From JAGWAJ01 sp965215155 (GTDB taxonomy: Bacteria > Acidobacteriota > Vicinamibacteria > Vicinamibacterales > UBA8438), in contig CBDCCY010000004.1 in NCBI GenBank assembly GCA_965215155.1, forward strand, positions 3,410,001-3,474,000: a DNA stretch of 64,000 bases, given 5' to 3'. Under the pieces are notes generated by a model that worked only from the letters and a program-made list of their open reading frames with translations, was not told the origin of the DNA and did not search any database. Positions 35,541 through 44,400 of this stretch are shown here, piece by piece. Each line of letters begins with the position of its first letter. The first letter of the stretch is position 1. The translations under genes and the position numbers were made by a program.

Positions 35541-35891
35541 ATGACCCGCTTCCTGGCCTACTGGCTGACGACCGCCATCGCCCTCGGCGCCGCGTCGTGG
35601 ATCCTGCCCGGTGTGTCCATCGCGTCGCTGCCCGCGCTGGCGGTGGCGGCTCTGGTGCTGGGCATGGTGAACGCCGTCGTCCGTCCCATCCTCGTGGTGC
35701 TGACGCTGCCGCTCACCTTCCTGACGCTCGGCGTCTTCTACCTCGTCGTGAACGGCGTCGCCTTCTCGCTCGCCGCGTGGCTCGTCACCGGCTTCGAGGT
35801 CCGCTCCTTCGGCTGGGCGGTGCTGGGGGCCATCCTCGTGGGCATCGTCTCGCTGTTCATCGGAGCATGGGATCGGCGCGGCGAACGCTGA
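35541..35891 (+). CDS. Phage-holin-family / YvlD-like small membrane protein
   Basis: A 116-residue protein with four membrane helices: FLAYWLTTAIALGAASWILP, ALAVAALVLGMVNAVVRPIL, VLTLPLTFLTLGVFYLVVNG and AVLGAILVGIVSLFIGAW. The pattern NAVVRPILVVLTLPLTFLTL is the signature of the PF04020 (YvlD, phage_holin_4_2-like) family. These are widespread chromosomal membrane proteins of unclear function, not evidence of a prophage. ATG 35541. Divergent from the secreted protein gene at 35382. Confidence 0.9.
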   Translation: MTRFLAYWLTTAIALGAASWILPGVSIASLPALAVAALVLGMVNAVVRPILVVLTLPLTFLTLGVFYLVVNGVAFSLAAWLVTGFEVRSFGWAVLGAILVGIVSLFIGAWDRRGER

Positions 35892-35984
35892 CGGCGGCTC
35901 GGAGGCGGCCAGCCGCAGGCCGCGCAACCGCGGCGGCCGGAGGCGACGTGCTATTCTCGGCGGGACGAAAGGAGCTCCAGAGCA

Positions 35985-36608
35985 ATGACAGTGCGCAGAC
36001 CGTACTTCTTTCTCATGGTTCCCGTGCTCGCCGTGATGCTCGCGGGCGCGTGCGGCGGCGGCGGGGAGATGGCCGAACCCGAGCCGGAGCCGGTCGAGGA
36101 GGCGCCGGCCGAGGCGGCGCCGATGGAGATGCTCGGCGGCGGGAACGCGACGCTCGTGCACGAGGGGCAGGCCGGCAGTCCGCACGTCAGCGTCGACTGG
36201 ACCGTCGGTGAGGGCAACATCTCGATCACCTACGGCCGGCCCTACCTTCGGGACCGGGTCGTCGGGGAGAGCGTGGAACCGATGGCGGACCGCGTCTGGC
36301 GGCTCGGTGCCGACGAGGCTACGACGCTGGTGACGGACCGCGAGCTCATGCTCGGAGGCGAGACGATCCCGGCCGGCGAGTACACGCTCTGGACGATGCA
36401 GACGGGCGACGAGTACCACCTGATCGTCAACAGCGAGACCGGTCAGTGGGGCACGAACTACAACTCCGAGAACGATGTCGCCCACATCCCGATGACGGTC
36501 GGCGAGCTCGATCCGCCGGCGGAGCAGCTCGTCATCTCGGTCACCGACGACTCGCTCGGGTTCGACTGGGGCGCGCTGACGGCCAGCGTCCCGCTGATGG
36601 TGCACTGA
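35985..36608 (+). CDS. DUF2911 lipoprotein
   Basis: A 207-residue lipoprotein: the leader MTVRRPYFFLMVPVLAVMLA ends in a lipobox LAGAC at Cys 22, followed by a Glu/Pro/Ala linker (EPEPEPVEEAPAEAAP) and a DUF2911 domain with SVDWTVGEGNISITYGRPYL, WRLGADEATTLVTDRELMLG, GETIPAGEYTLWTMQTGD and a beta-rich C-terminus. Function unknown; DUF2911 proteins are periplasmic, common in Bacteroidetes and Acidobacteriota. It stands as a single gene with a GGAGCTC ribosome site before ATG 35985. Confidence 0.9.
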   Translation: MTVRRPYFFLMVPVLAVMLAGACGGGGEMAEPEPEPVEEAPAEAAPMEMLGGGNATLVHEGQAGSPHVSVDWTVGEGNISITYGRPYLRDRVVGESVEPMADRVWRLGADEATTLVTDRELMLGGETIPAGEYTLWTMQTGDEYHLIVNSETGQWGTNYNSENDVAHIPMTVGELDPPAEQLVISVTDDSLGFDWGALTASVPLMVH

Positions 36609-36753
36609 GCGTCCAACGCCCCGCGGCAGGCGAGGGCCCGCGATGCCCCGGAGACGAACGGGCCGCGTTTCGTGACACGGCACCGGCGTGCCTGGGTGCT
36701 GCCCGGAGCCACAGGAGTGTTGCTCCGGGGTGACCCGAGCGGAACAACCGAAG

Positions 36754-37491
36754 ATGACCAGTGATTCGAACGCCCTTGATTGCCGCGCGCTGAACGAGCG
36801 ACTGGTGTCCGTGCTGAAGCCGTTCGCTTCGCCGATCGCCATCTCGTTCCACGGACCGGATGACAAACCGCCCGCGCGGCGCGTCGAGCCGCGGTACCCC
36901 CCGCCGAACGAGCACGGCCGGACGGGCCAGGTGCCCGCCGGCTGCGTCTTCTGGATGCACGCCGCCAGCGACACGTTCGCCACCGCAGCCGCCGACCACG
37001 CCAACTGCAGCGTCGGGAGCTACACGCACGGCTTCCTGACGCTCGAGGAGGCGGCCGCGAAGGACGACGTGGGCGCCGTCCTGGAGGCCGGCTGGGTCGA
37101 CCAGGCGGCGGTGATGTCGCTGCCGCACGTTGCCGACAGGCCCGGCTCGGTCGTCTACGGCCCACTGGCGGACGCCGCGTCCCCACCCGACGTCGTGCTG
37201 CTCCGCATCAACGGTCTCGGCCTGATGACGTTGAAGGATGCCTTCCCCGACATGCCGATCGAGGGCAAGCCCCAGTGCCACATCGTGGCGATGGCGAAGG
37301 AGCAGAACACCGTCGCCGCGAGCGTCGGCTGCGCCCTCAGCCGATCGCGCACCGGCATGCGCGCCGAGGAGATGACCTGCGTCATCCCCGGCCGCCGGCT
37401 GGCCGAGGTGGTCGACACCCTCGAGGCGACGGTCGGTCTCGACCGGGCGATGGCGAGCTACGCATCCGCCGACGCGAAGCGGTTCGGTTAG
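36754..37491 (+). CDS. DUF169 domain protein
   Basis: A 245-residue cytoplasmic protein of the DUF169 family: LNERLVSVLKPFASPIAISF, CVFWMHAASDTFATAAADHA, NCSVGSYTHGFLT, and a conserved CALSRSRTGM and MTCVIPGRRLAEVV. The cysteines (GCVFWM, NCSVGSY, QCHI, GCALS, TCVIP) suggest a metal or FeS site. Relatives occur beside methanogenic or CO-metabolism genes, but the function is unknown. ATG 36754 has only a weak ribosome site. Single gene; the following operon is on the other strand. Confidence 0.88.
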   Translation: MTSDSNALDCRALNERLVSVLKPFASPIAISFHGPDDKPPARRVEPRYPPPNEHGRTGQVPAGCVFWMHAASDTFATAAADHANCSVGSYTHGFLTLEEAAAKDDVGAVLEAGWVDQAAVMSLPHVADRPGSVVYGPLADAASPPDVVLLRINGLGLMTLKDAFPDMPIEGKPQCHIVAMAKEQNTVAASVGCALSRSRTGMRAEEMTCVIPGRRLAEVVDTLEATVGLDRAMASYASADAKRFG

Positions 37492-37549
37492 TAGTTGGTA
37501 GAAACCGACCCGCCACCGCGGGGCATGCGGTCCGAGAAGGCGGCCGCTG

Positions 37550-38209
37550 TCAGAGCAGTTCGAACACGAACTGCATCCCGGCGAAGAGCATCGTCAGGAA
37601 CAGTGCCGAGATGAAGGCCGCGCGGGTCGAGAATCCCCCAGCCACCTTCAGCGCCACCGTCAGTTGGCCGGCGAACCAGAGGGCCGAGGCGTACGACAGA
37701 GTTCGAATGACGATCAAGGCAGGCGCCGCGTTCTGTCGGTCAAGGAACGCCGTGAGCTCGTCGGAGCGCGACATGCTCGGGAGAGGCCGGAACGGCTCCG
37801 GCTCATGACCCAGTGCGATCCCGATCGTGATCACGCAGAGGGGGAGCTGGGTCAGGAAGCAGAGCCCGGTGAACTCCGCCAGACGGCCAGGTTTCGCAGC
37901 GTCCCGATAGAGAACGTTCATCGACAGCAGTGCGAACAGCGCCATGCCGAACCATGCCGGATACCCCAGCATGACGGCGATTGTCGTCAAGACCGGCGGT
38001 GGGAGCATCTCCTCGGGAAGGTCGAGGTAGCGCAGCAGGTCGACCTGGACTCCCCGCGCTCGATGGCTGAGCACGGTCGCCGCAATGCCAAGGAGGCAGC
38101 TGCAGAGGATAGGACCCGCAGCAGCCAGCCACCAGTCGGGCGCGTCGCGCAACTGCTCTTGGAAGAAGACCGCTGGGCGGCCGATGTAGTCGCGGGTGCG
38201 GCGTAGCAC
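37550..38209 (-). CDS. ABC-transporter permease-like membrane protein (peptide operon, gene 6)
   Basis: 219 residues from GTG 38209, 7 bases after AGGAAG. It has about five helices: WWLAAAGPILCSCLLGIAAT, MLGYPAWFGMALFALLSMNV, LCFLTQLPLCVITIGIALG, an APALIVIRTLSYASALWFAG helix and AAFISALFLTMLFAGMQFVF. No motif names the family. It begins 13 bases after the preceding gene's stop and is the last gene of the six-gene unit, so it probably forms a heteromeric permease with gene 5 for the ATPase of gene 4. Confidence 0.7.
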   Translation of the reverse strand: MLRRTRDYIGRPAVFFQEQLRDAPDWWLAAAGPILCSCLLGIAATVLSHRARGVQVDLLRYLDLPEEMLPPPVLTTIAVMLGYPAWFGMALFALLSMNVLYRDAAKPGRLAEFTGLCFLTQLPLCVITIGIALGHEPEPFRPLPSMSRSDELTAFLDRQNAAPALIVIRTLSYASALWFAGQLTVALKVAGGFSTRAAFISALFLTMLFAGMQFVFELL

Positions 38210-38222
38210 GGCTCGCTTCCTC

Positions 38223-38882
38223 CTACTCCAGAAGTCGACGCGTTTCTGCGGCACGGACGAGCCGGATGGTGCACGCGCAGACGGCGCTGTAGGCCAGGAC
38301 CAGCCCCGCCGCGGTCGCCGCTTTGACGCCCGCGGTCTGCCACAGCGCCAGGACATCACCGAGGAAGCCCAGGCGCTCGGTGAGAAGAGCGATCAGCACG
38401 AGGGGCAGCGCCAGGAGCAAAGGCAGGGTCTGGCCCAGCTTCTGGCGGAATAGCATCCGCGAGGCGACCACGACCGCCGAGAACAGGAGCAATCCCGCCA
38501 ACTCGACCACCCAGACCGCGAATGCGTTCTGGAAGTCGTGACGGAGAAAGGCCAGCGAGGTGAGCGTCCAGAGCGACAGGACGCAGAGTGCGCTGATCGC
38601 GAACTTGGAGAGACAAAGGTCCGCGGCCCGGATTGGAAGAGTGCGCAGCCAGGCGAACGACCCCTTGGTTTTCTCGCGCGAGACGAACCACTCGCCCCAC
38701 AGCAGCGCGCACAGGAAGTTGAGGTTGCTGACGAAGGCCAGCAACGCGCCGTCCGCCTGCGGGTTGCCAAGTGCGATGCCCAACCCGATGATGGCCAGGG
38801 CGCCGGCATGCGCCGCCGCGACACCCTTCCAATGGATGCGCAGGTCCTTGCCCAGCAACGCCAGGAGGTGTCGGGTAGTCAC
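38223..38882 (-). CDS. ABC-transporter permease (ABC-2 type), peptide operon gene 5
   Basis: 219 residues starting at GTG 38882, which overlaps the ATPase stop (GTGA). An amphipathic N-terminus HLLALLGKDLRIHWKGVAAA is followed by about six membrane helices, with FVSREKTKGSFAWLRTLPIR after the second (the coupling-helix segment of ABC-2 permeases; EKxxGSxxxLxxLP pattern). Translational coupling to the ATPase gene makes an ABC-2 exporter the natural reading. Export of the small peptides of genes 1-2, or self-protection, is inferred from the operon. Confidence 0.82.
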   Translation of the reverse strand: MTTRHLLALLGKDLRIHWKGVAAAHAGALAIIGLGIALGNPQADGALLAFVSNLNFLCALLWGEWFVSREKTKGSFAWLRTLPIRAADLCLSKFAISALCVLSLWTLTSLAFLRHDFQNAFAVWVVELAGLLLFSAVVVASRMLFRQKLGQTLPLLLALPLVLIALLTERLGFLGDVLALWQTAGVKAATAAGLVLAYSAVCACTIRLVRAAETRRLLE

Positions 38883-39742
38883 GATTTCTGCGCTCCGTGG
38901 TAGGCGGCCTCGATGATGCTCCGGGGTTGCTCCTCGGTGCAGTCCGGACGCTCGGCCAGCGTCGCGGCGAGCGCCCCGTCCCGGCGCGCGAGCACCCAGC
39001 AGGCGTCGCGCGCGCGCCATGTGAGGCTCGCCTCCCGCAGGCCGAGCACTGCTCCGCCGGGGCAGCGATAGAGTGCCATCCGATCGAGTGCTCGCCTCGA
39101 GGACTCGAAGATGACGCTACCGCTGCGCAGGATGAGAAGATCGTCGGCGATCTCTTCGAGGTCCTCGAAGATGTGCGAGGAGAGGAGGATCAGCAGTTCG
39201 CCCTGCTGCTCCTCCAGCAGCTCCCGCAGGGCTTGCTGAATACCGGCGCGCACGCTGGGATCGAGACCGGCGGTCGGCTCGTCGAGGAGGAGCAGCTCGG
39301 CTCGCGAGCTGATTCCCGCGACGAGGCCCAGCTTCACCAGGTTGCCCTTGGACAGGTCGCCGACCCGCTTCGACGAGTCCAGTTGAAGGCGGACGCACAG
39401 ACGGTCTGCCAGGTCGGTATCCCATTGCTCGTAGATCCGTCCTGCGAAAGCCAGCGCTTCCCGGACCCGCAACTCGTCGTAGAAGGCCGGAGTCTCCCGA
39501 ATGTAGCTGAAGCAAGCCTTCCAGCGCGGATCGTCCCAGCGAACCTCGCGGCCGCCGTATTCGATGCCGCCGCTCAGGGGCCTCAACTGCTGCGCGAGCA
39601 GGTTCAGCAGAGTCGACTTGCCGGCACCGTTCGGACCCAGGATGCCGTAGATGCGACCCGGCGCAAGGTCCAGGGAGACGGGTCCGAAGTCGAAGCCCGG
39701 GAAAGCGTAGGTAAGGTCCGTTATCCGCAAAGCATGTCCCAT
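38879..39742 (-). CDS. ABC-transporter ATPase, peptide operon gene 4
   Basis: 287 residues: a single nucleotide-binding domain energising transport. Walker A GILGPNGAGKSTLLNLLAQQ, signature VGDLSKGNLVKLGLVAGISS (LSKGN instead of LSGGQ), Walker B ELLLLDEPTAGLDPSVRAGI, and switch histidine in LLSSHIFEDLEEIADDLLIL. It has the C-terminal extension usual for ABC-2 exporters of drugs or bacteriocins. The start ATG 39742 lies inside the DUF95 gene (22-base overlap), and the stop overlaps gene 5. Likely function: peptide export or immunity (inference from context). Confidence 0.92.
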   Translation of the reverse strand: MGHALRITDLTYAFPGFDFGPVSLDLAPGRIYGILGPNGAGKSTLLNLLAQQLRPLSGGIEYGGREVRWDDPRWKACFSYIRETPAFYDELRVREALAFAGRIYEQWDTDLADRLCVRLQLDSSKRVGDLSKGNLVKLGLVAGISSRAELLLLDEPTAGLDPSVRAGIQQALRELLEEQQGELLILLSSHIFEDLEEIADDLLILRSGSVIFESSRRALDRMALYRCPGGAVLGLREASLTWRARDACWVLARRDGALAATLAERPDCTEEQPRSIIEAAYHGAQKS

Positions 39743-40314
39743 AGCGAGAAGTCTCCATCGAGGAGGCGCACTTCGAACCAGGCGGCCACCAGCACCAGGA
39801 AGAAGGCGGCGGCCACCGCGGCGGCGATTCCGCGAATTCGTACGGGTCGGTTGCCTGCGAGGCAGCCGACGCAGTCCCCCAACAGCACCCAACCGGCGCT
39901 CGCCGCGAGGAGGAGCGAAGTGAACTCCAGTGTGACGTGCGGTGCCGCCGGAAGGAGGAGGTCAGGCGTCCCGCGTGCCAGGCTGGACAGACCGACACCG
40001 AGAAAGTAGCCGTTCCACGCAAGGACGATGGCGCTGTAGATGCCGAACGTGAACGCGCCGGCGACCAGTGCGATCAGCACGCGGGAGTTGTTGCCTACGA
40101 GGAACCAGTAGATGTCGGAGGCGGCGGCGCGGGGCGGTTCGACGGGTAGCTCGACGCCTCGAGTTGCAGCCACGATCCAACCCGTCGCGAACGCGGCCGC
40201 CAGCATGCCCGCGTTGGCGCAGAGCGCGCGGACGTACGACCTCCAGAACGCATGGAACGAAGGAGCCGGACCAGCCGGCAGGCGATTCCCGTCGACTGGA
40301 CCGGCGATTCTCAA
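39721..40314 (-). CDS. SpoIIM/DUF95-family membrane protein, peptide operon gene 3
   Basis: 197 residues from TTG 40314 behind GGAGG (8-base spacing). Membrane segments: CANAGMLAAAFATGWIVAAT, SRVLIALVAGAFTFGIYSAI, the APHVTLEFTSLLLAASAGWV helix and IAAAVAAAFFLVLVAAWFEV. The order FLVGNNSRVLIALVAGAFTF, NGYFLGVGLSSLAR and APHVTLEFTSLLLAASAG is the SpoIIM/DUF95 pattern (integral protein with a conserved helix followed by PHG/PHx-E). DUF95 proteins are hallmark components of circular-bacteriocin gene clusters, where an ABC transporter and a small peptide gene lie beside them, just as here. It overlaps the ATPase gene. Confidence 0.8.
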   Translation of the reverse strand: MRIAGPVDGNRLPAGPAPSFHAFWRSYVRALCANAGMLAAAFATGWIVAATRGVELPVEPPRAAASDIYWFLVGNNSRVLIALVAGAFTFGIYSAIVLAWNGYFLGVGLSSLARGTPDLLLPAAPHVTLEFTSLLLAASAGWVLLGDCVGCLAGNRPVRIRGIAAAVAAAFFLVLVAAWFEVRLLDGDFSLWDMLCG

Positions 40315-40330
40315 GGGTGCGGCCTCCGTG

Positions 40331-40549
40331 CTAAGTCAAGCCGTATACGCCGCAGGCAAGGCTCCCCGGCGGGGGGATGAAGGAGCAAGCGGCTGCAGTC
40401 CCGATCATCCAGACCATGTAGTCCGTGCCTCTGATCCCCAGGGCGTAAGCCCAATCGGCCAGACCGGCCACGGCGTTGCCGTTCACCGCCATCACCATCA
40501 TGGGCAGCGCCAGTAACGTGAGGGTTGCGACGATTCGTCTCGCGAGCAT
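40331..40549 (-). CDS. Small hydrophobic peptide A, operon gene 2 (candidate bacteriocin-like precursor)
   Basis: 72 residues from ATG 40549 behind GAGGAGG with a 7-base gap. A hydrophobic leader (RRIVATLTLLALPMMVMAV) precedes a nonpolar core and the C-terminus CSFIPPPGSLACGVYGLT. Peptide B shares the pattern C-x-FIP-x2-GSLACG-x2-G, including two cysteines ten residues apart and the WA-x3-G motif earlier. The stop is 16 bases before the DUF95 gene. Small, hydrophobic, cysteine-paired peptides next to DUF95 and an ABC exporter suggest an exported antimicrobial or signalling peptide; not matched to any known family by eye. Confidence 0.72.
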   Translation of the reverse strand: MLARRIVATLTLLALPMMVMAVNGNAVAGLADWAYALGIRGTDYMVWMIGTAAACSFIPPPGSLACGVYGLT

Positions 40550-40659
40550 GGTCATCCTCCTCAAGGACGCGCTGTTTGCCGTCCGTCGCCCGCCGAGGGG
40601 CGGGCGCCTACCGCTCGATTGCCAACTCGTGCTCATGCACGATTGGCGGCCCCGCGGAA

Positions 40660-40881
40660 CTAGAAGACGCCGGTAAGGCCGCAGGCGAGACTGCCGATGC
40701 CCGGGATGAAGGCGCACATGACAGCCCCCGCAGCGCCGAATGCCGCGGCTTCGCCGCGGCTCATGCCGAACGCCCACCCCCACTGCGCCATCGGGCTTGC
40801 GGCAACGGTGACCTGCAACATGACGACCATCGCGGGTAGCGCCGCGAGGGTGGATGCTGCAACCAGCGGTCTGTTTCTCAT
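40660..40881 (-). CDS. Small hydrophobic peptide B, operon gene 1 (paralogue of peptide A)
   Basis: 73 residues from ATG 40881 behind GGAGGA. The N-terminus MRNRPLVAASTLAALPAMVV is a leader-like hydrophobic stretch, and the rest is Ala/Gly rich. It ends CAFIPGIGSLACGLTGVF, colinear with peptide A (CSFIPPPGSLACGVYGLT), including the ten-residue Cys spacing. It is the first gene of the unit; 110 bases separate it from peptide A. The two differ elsewhere, so they are diverged paralogues and may work as a two-peptide pair (inference). Too short for normal gene callers. Confidence 0.72.
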   Translation of the reverse strand: MRNRPLVAASTLAALPAMVVMLQVTVAASPMAQWGWAFGMSRGEAAAFGAAGAVMCAFIPGIGSLACGLTGVF

Positions 40882-41465
40882 CGGTCCTCCTGACGGTGTG
40901 CGGGACGGGCAAGACGCCCGTCGGTTGACGATGCTGCGCGTCGCGCGCCGCGCTTGCCGGACGCTCCCATGAGAGGCAAGGCGCGTGCCAGTTGCTCGGT
41001 TGCCGTGGCCGCACTGGGAACGCGCCCGCGCCCACAGGTCCGGACGCGTTGCGACGTGGCCGTGGCGAGTCGGCCCGCTGGCGCCGGCGGGCCGCAGGGG
41101 CTCGAGCGGCGGGCGGATTCGAGTCCGCCAGTTGTCGCTCCGCCCGGGCTGCGGCGAAATGCGACCGGACCTGCCGGCATGCGCTGGCCGCAATCACGGG
41201 CACCGGGAGTTGGCAGCGGCACGACGGAATCCGAGCGTCCGGCGGCAGACGGCCTGCGGTTCTGCCGCGCGGATTCTTGATCTCCGGGCGAGCGTGACGC
41301 TCCGACGGCACCGGCAACCACGGTCACGCCGGTGTGAACGCCGCTACGAGCGCCGTCCGCTGATGCCGCGTTGACACTTCCCGCCCGCCCCCGTATAACC
41401 ACAGGCGGAAGCGGCGGGCGACGGGCACGCCGCCAGCGGATAACGACCCGTTCGGAGTGCACGCG
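40882..41465. other. Divergent intergenic region
   Basis: 584 bases between the peptide operon (minus strand) and the haem-protein gene (plus strand). I see no credible ORF on either strand; the long antisense frames here are the GC-rich shadow type. It must contain the promoters for both directions. Confidence 0.4.
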
Positions 41466-44400
41466 ATGCCGACTCGCCTTACCTTGCTGGCCCTGTCCGT
41501 CGCGCTCGCAGCCGAGGCCGCTCCCGCCGTGGCGCAGGACGGCCCGGCGACGCCGGCCGTCGACTTCCAGCGCGAGGTGCGGCCGATCCTCGCGGACAAC
41601 TGCTTCCAGTGCCACGGGCCGGACGAGAGCACGCGGCAGGTGCGCCTCCGGCTCGACACGGAGGACGGAGCGCTCGCGGAGCGGCCGAGCGGCCGGCCGG
41701 TGGTGCCGGGCGACGCGGCGGCGAGCCTCGTCTACCAGCGCATCGCGCACGACGACTCCCGGAGACGGATGCCGCCGCCGGCGCTCTCGGCGAAGACGCT
41801 GACCGATGCGGAGGTCGACGTCCTGCGGCGCTGGATCGACGAGGGCGCGTCGTGGGAGCAGCATTGGGCCTTCGAGCCGATCGAGCGCCCTGGCGCACCG
41901 GCGGTGGCCGACGCGACCTGGGCCCGCAGCCCGCTGGACCGTTTCGTGTTGGCGCGGCTGGAGGCCGAGGGACTGGCGCCGGCTCCGGAGGCGGACCCCC
42001 GGACGCTGGCGCGCCGCGTGGCGCTCGACTTGACCGGCCTCCCGCCGGATCCGGAAGCGCTGGAGGCGTTCGTCCGGGATCCGTCCGACGCGGGCTACGA
42101 GCGGCTCGTTGACCGCCTGCTCGCCTCCGTGCACTGGGGGGAGCACCGCGCCCTCTACTGGCTCGACGCCGCGCGCTACGGGGACACGCACGGGATCCAC
42201 ATCGACAACTACCGCGAGATGTACCCCTACCGCGACTGGGTCATCGACGCCTTCAACGCGAACCAGCCGTTCGACACGTTCACGCTGGAGCAGATCGCCG
42301 GGGATCTCCTCCCCGAGCCCACCCTTGACCAGCTCGTCGCCACCGGTTTCCAGCGCAACAACATCACCACGAACGAGGGCGGGGTCGTCCCCGAGGAGTA
42401 CGAGGTCATCTACGCCAAGGACCGGGCGGAGACGATCGGCGGCGTGTACCTCGGCCTGACGGTCGGGTGCGCGACCTGTCACGACCACAAGTTCGATCCG
42501 ATCGCCCAGAGCGAGTTCTATGCGCTGACCGCCTTCTTCCGGAACACGACGCAGTACGTGATGGACGGCAACGTCTCCGACCCGCCGCCGATCCTGGTAG
42601 TTCCCGAGGAGTCGGAGCGCGCGCGGTGGTCCGAGCTTCGCGGGGAAGCGGCAGAGACCGAGGCGGCTCTCGGGCGGCGCGCCGCGTCGGTGGATGCCGC
42701 CTTCACCGAGTGGCTCGCCACCGGCGCCTATCGGGCCCTGCGGTCGCCGCTCGACCGGGCATCGGAATGGATGCGCCTCGACCTCGATGCTCCCGCGGGA
42801 CCGGTCTTCCGCATGGACGGGGAGCCACGGCCGGTAGACCTCGAAGGGGACGCGCGCATCGGCGCCGGACCGCACGGGCTGCCGGCGCTCATTTTCGGCC
42901 CCGAAGCCGCCGCGCGGCTGCCCTCGCTGCCGCTGGACTCCGACACGCCGTTCTCCCTCGCCCTCTGGATCTACCAGCCCGAGGCGGAGGGGAACTTCGT
43001 TGTCGCCGGCCAGTACGACCCCGACGACGGGTCGCGCGGCTGGGCGATGACGCTCGGGTCGCGGCAACTCTCGTTCCGCATGACCGGCGACGAGGATCCG
43101 GACGAGCCGGGCCGGCCGTCGCCGCGCATCGCCCCGAGCAACCTGAGGCGGATGCCGCCCGGCGAATGGACCCACGTCGTGATCACGCACGACGGGTCGG
43201 GGGAGCGGGCAGGGCTGAACGTCTTCCGCGACGGCGACGTCGTCGAGGCGTCCGGCAGCGAGTTCTTCACGCAGGTCCTCGGGAGCATCCGCACCGCACG
43301 CCCGCTGCTGCTCGGGCGAAGTGCGACCCGCGATCCGGGTGGTCCGGACGACCCGGAGATGCGCTACTTCGACGGCGGGGGGATCGCTGACCTGCGCGTC
43401 TTCAACCGCGCCCTGACGGTGCAGGAGGCGCAGGTGGTGTCGCTGTGGCCGGCGCTCGAGCGGGCGCGCGGCAAGCTCCTCCATGCCCTGGACGATGCGG
43501 AGCTCGAGGCGTTGCGCGTCCACTTCCTGGGCGTGGAGGACGCCGCCTACCGGCGTCTCCTCACCCGCAGCCAGGCGGTCGAGCGGGAGTGGCGGGAGAT
43601 GCGGCGGCGCGGCGGCGTCACCCACGTCATGCACGAGCGCCCCGGCAGCGAGCCCGAGGCGCACATCCTGGACCGCGGGATGTACGATCAGCCGCGCGAG
43701 CGCGTCGCGGCCGGGGTGCCGGCGGCGCTTCCACCGATGGCCGCGTCGCTGCCGCGGAACCGCCTCGGCCTGGCCCGCTGGCTGGTCGACGACGCCAACC
43801 CGCTGACCAGTCGGGTGACCGCGAACCGTTTCTGGCAGCAGGTGTTCGGCACGGGTCTCGTGGCGACGAGCGAGGACTTCGGGGCGCAGGGCGAACCGCC
43901 CACCCATCCCGATCTCCTCGACTGGCTGGCGTCGGAGTTCCGCGCGTCGGGCTGGGACGTGAAGCGCTTCTTCCGCATGCTCGTGACGTCCGCCACCTAC
44001 CGGCAGTCCGCGGCCGCGACGCCCGAGAAGCTGGAGCGCGACCCGCAGAACCGGCTGCTCTCCCGCGGCCCGCGGTTCCGGATGGACGCCGAGATGGTGC
44101 GGGACTACGCGCTCGCGGCCAGCGGCCTGCTGGTGCGCACCGTGGGCGGCCCGAGCGTCCGGCCCTACCAGCCGGAGGGCGTCTGGTCGACGGTAGCGAT
44201 GCCGCAGAGCAACACGCGCCTCTACCGGCAGGACGAGGGCGACAAGCTGTACCGGCGCAGCCTCTACACGTTCTGGAAGCGCTCGGCGCCGCCGCCCTCG
44301 ATGGAGATCTTCAACGCGCCGACGCGCGAGCACTTCACGGTGCGGCGGCAGCGGACGAACACGCCCCTCCAGGCGCTGGTCGTGATGAACGACCCGCAGT

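Noticed and set aside
35541..35891. Prophage holin
   Set aside because: The holin-like family call is by fold only; no phage structural genes are nearby, and this family is a normal chromosomal one.
40331..41317. Long antisense-style frame covering peptide A, part of the intergenic region and beyond
   Set aside because: Only its last 72 codons have leader and ribosome-site features; the upstream part is Arg/Pro/Ala-rich shadow sequence typical of GC-rich DNA.
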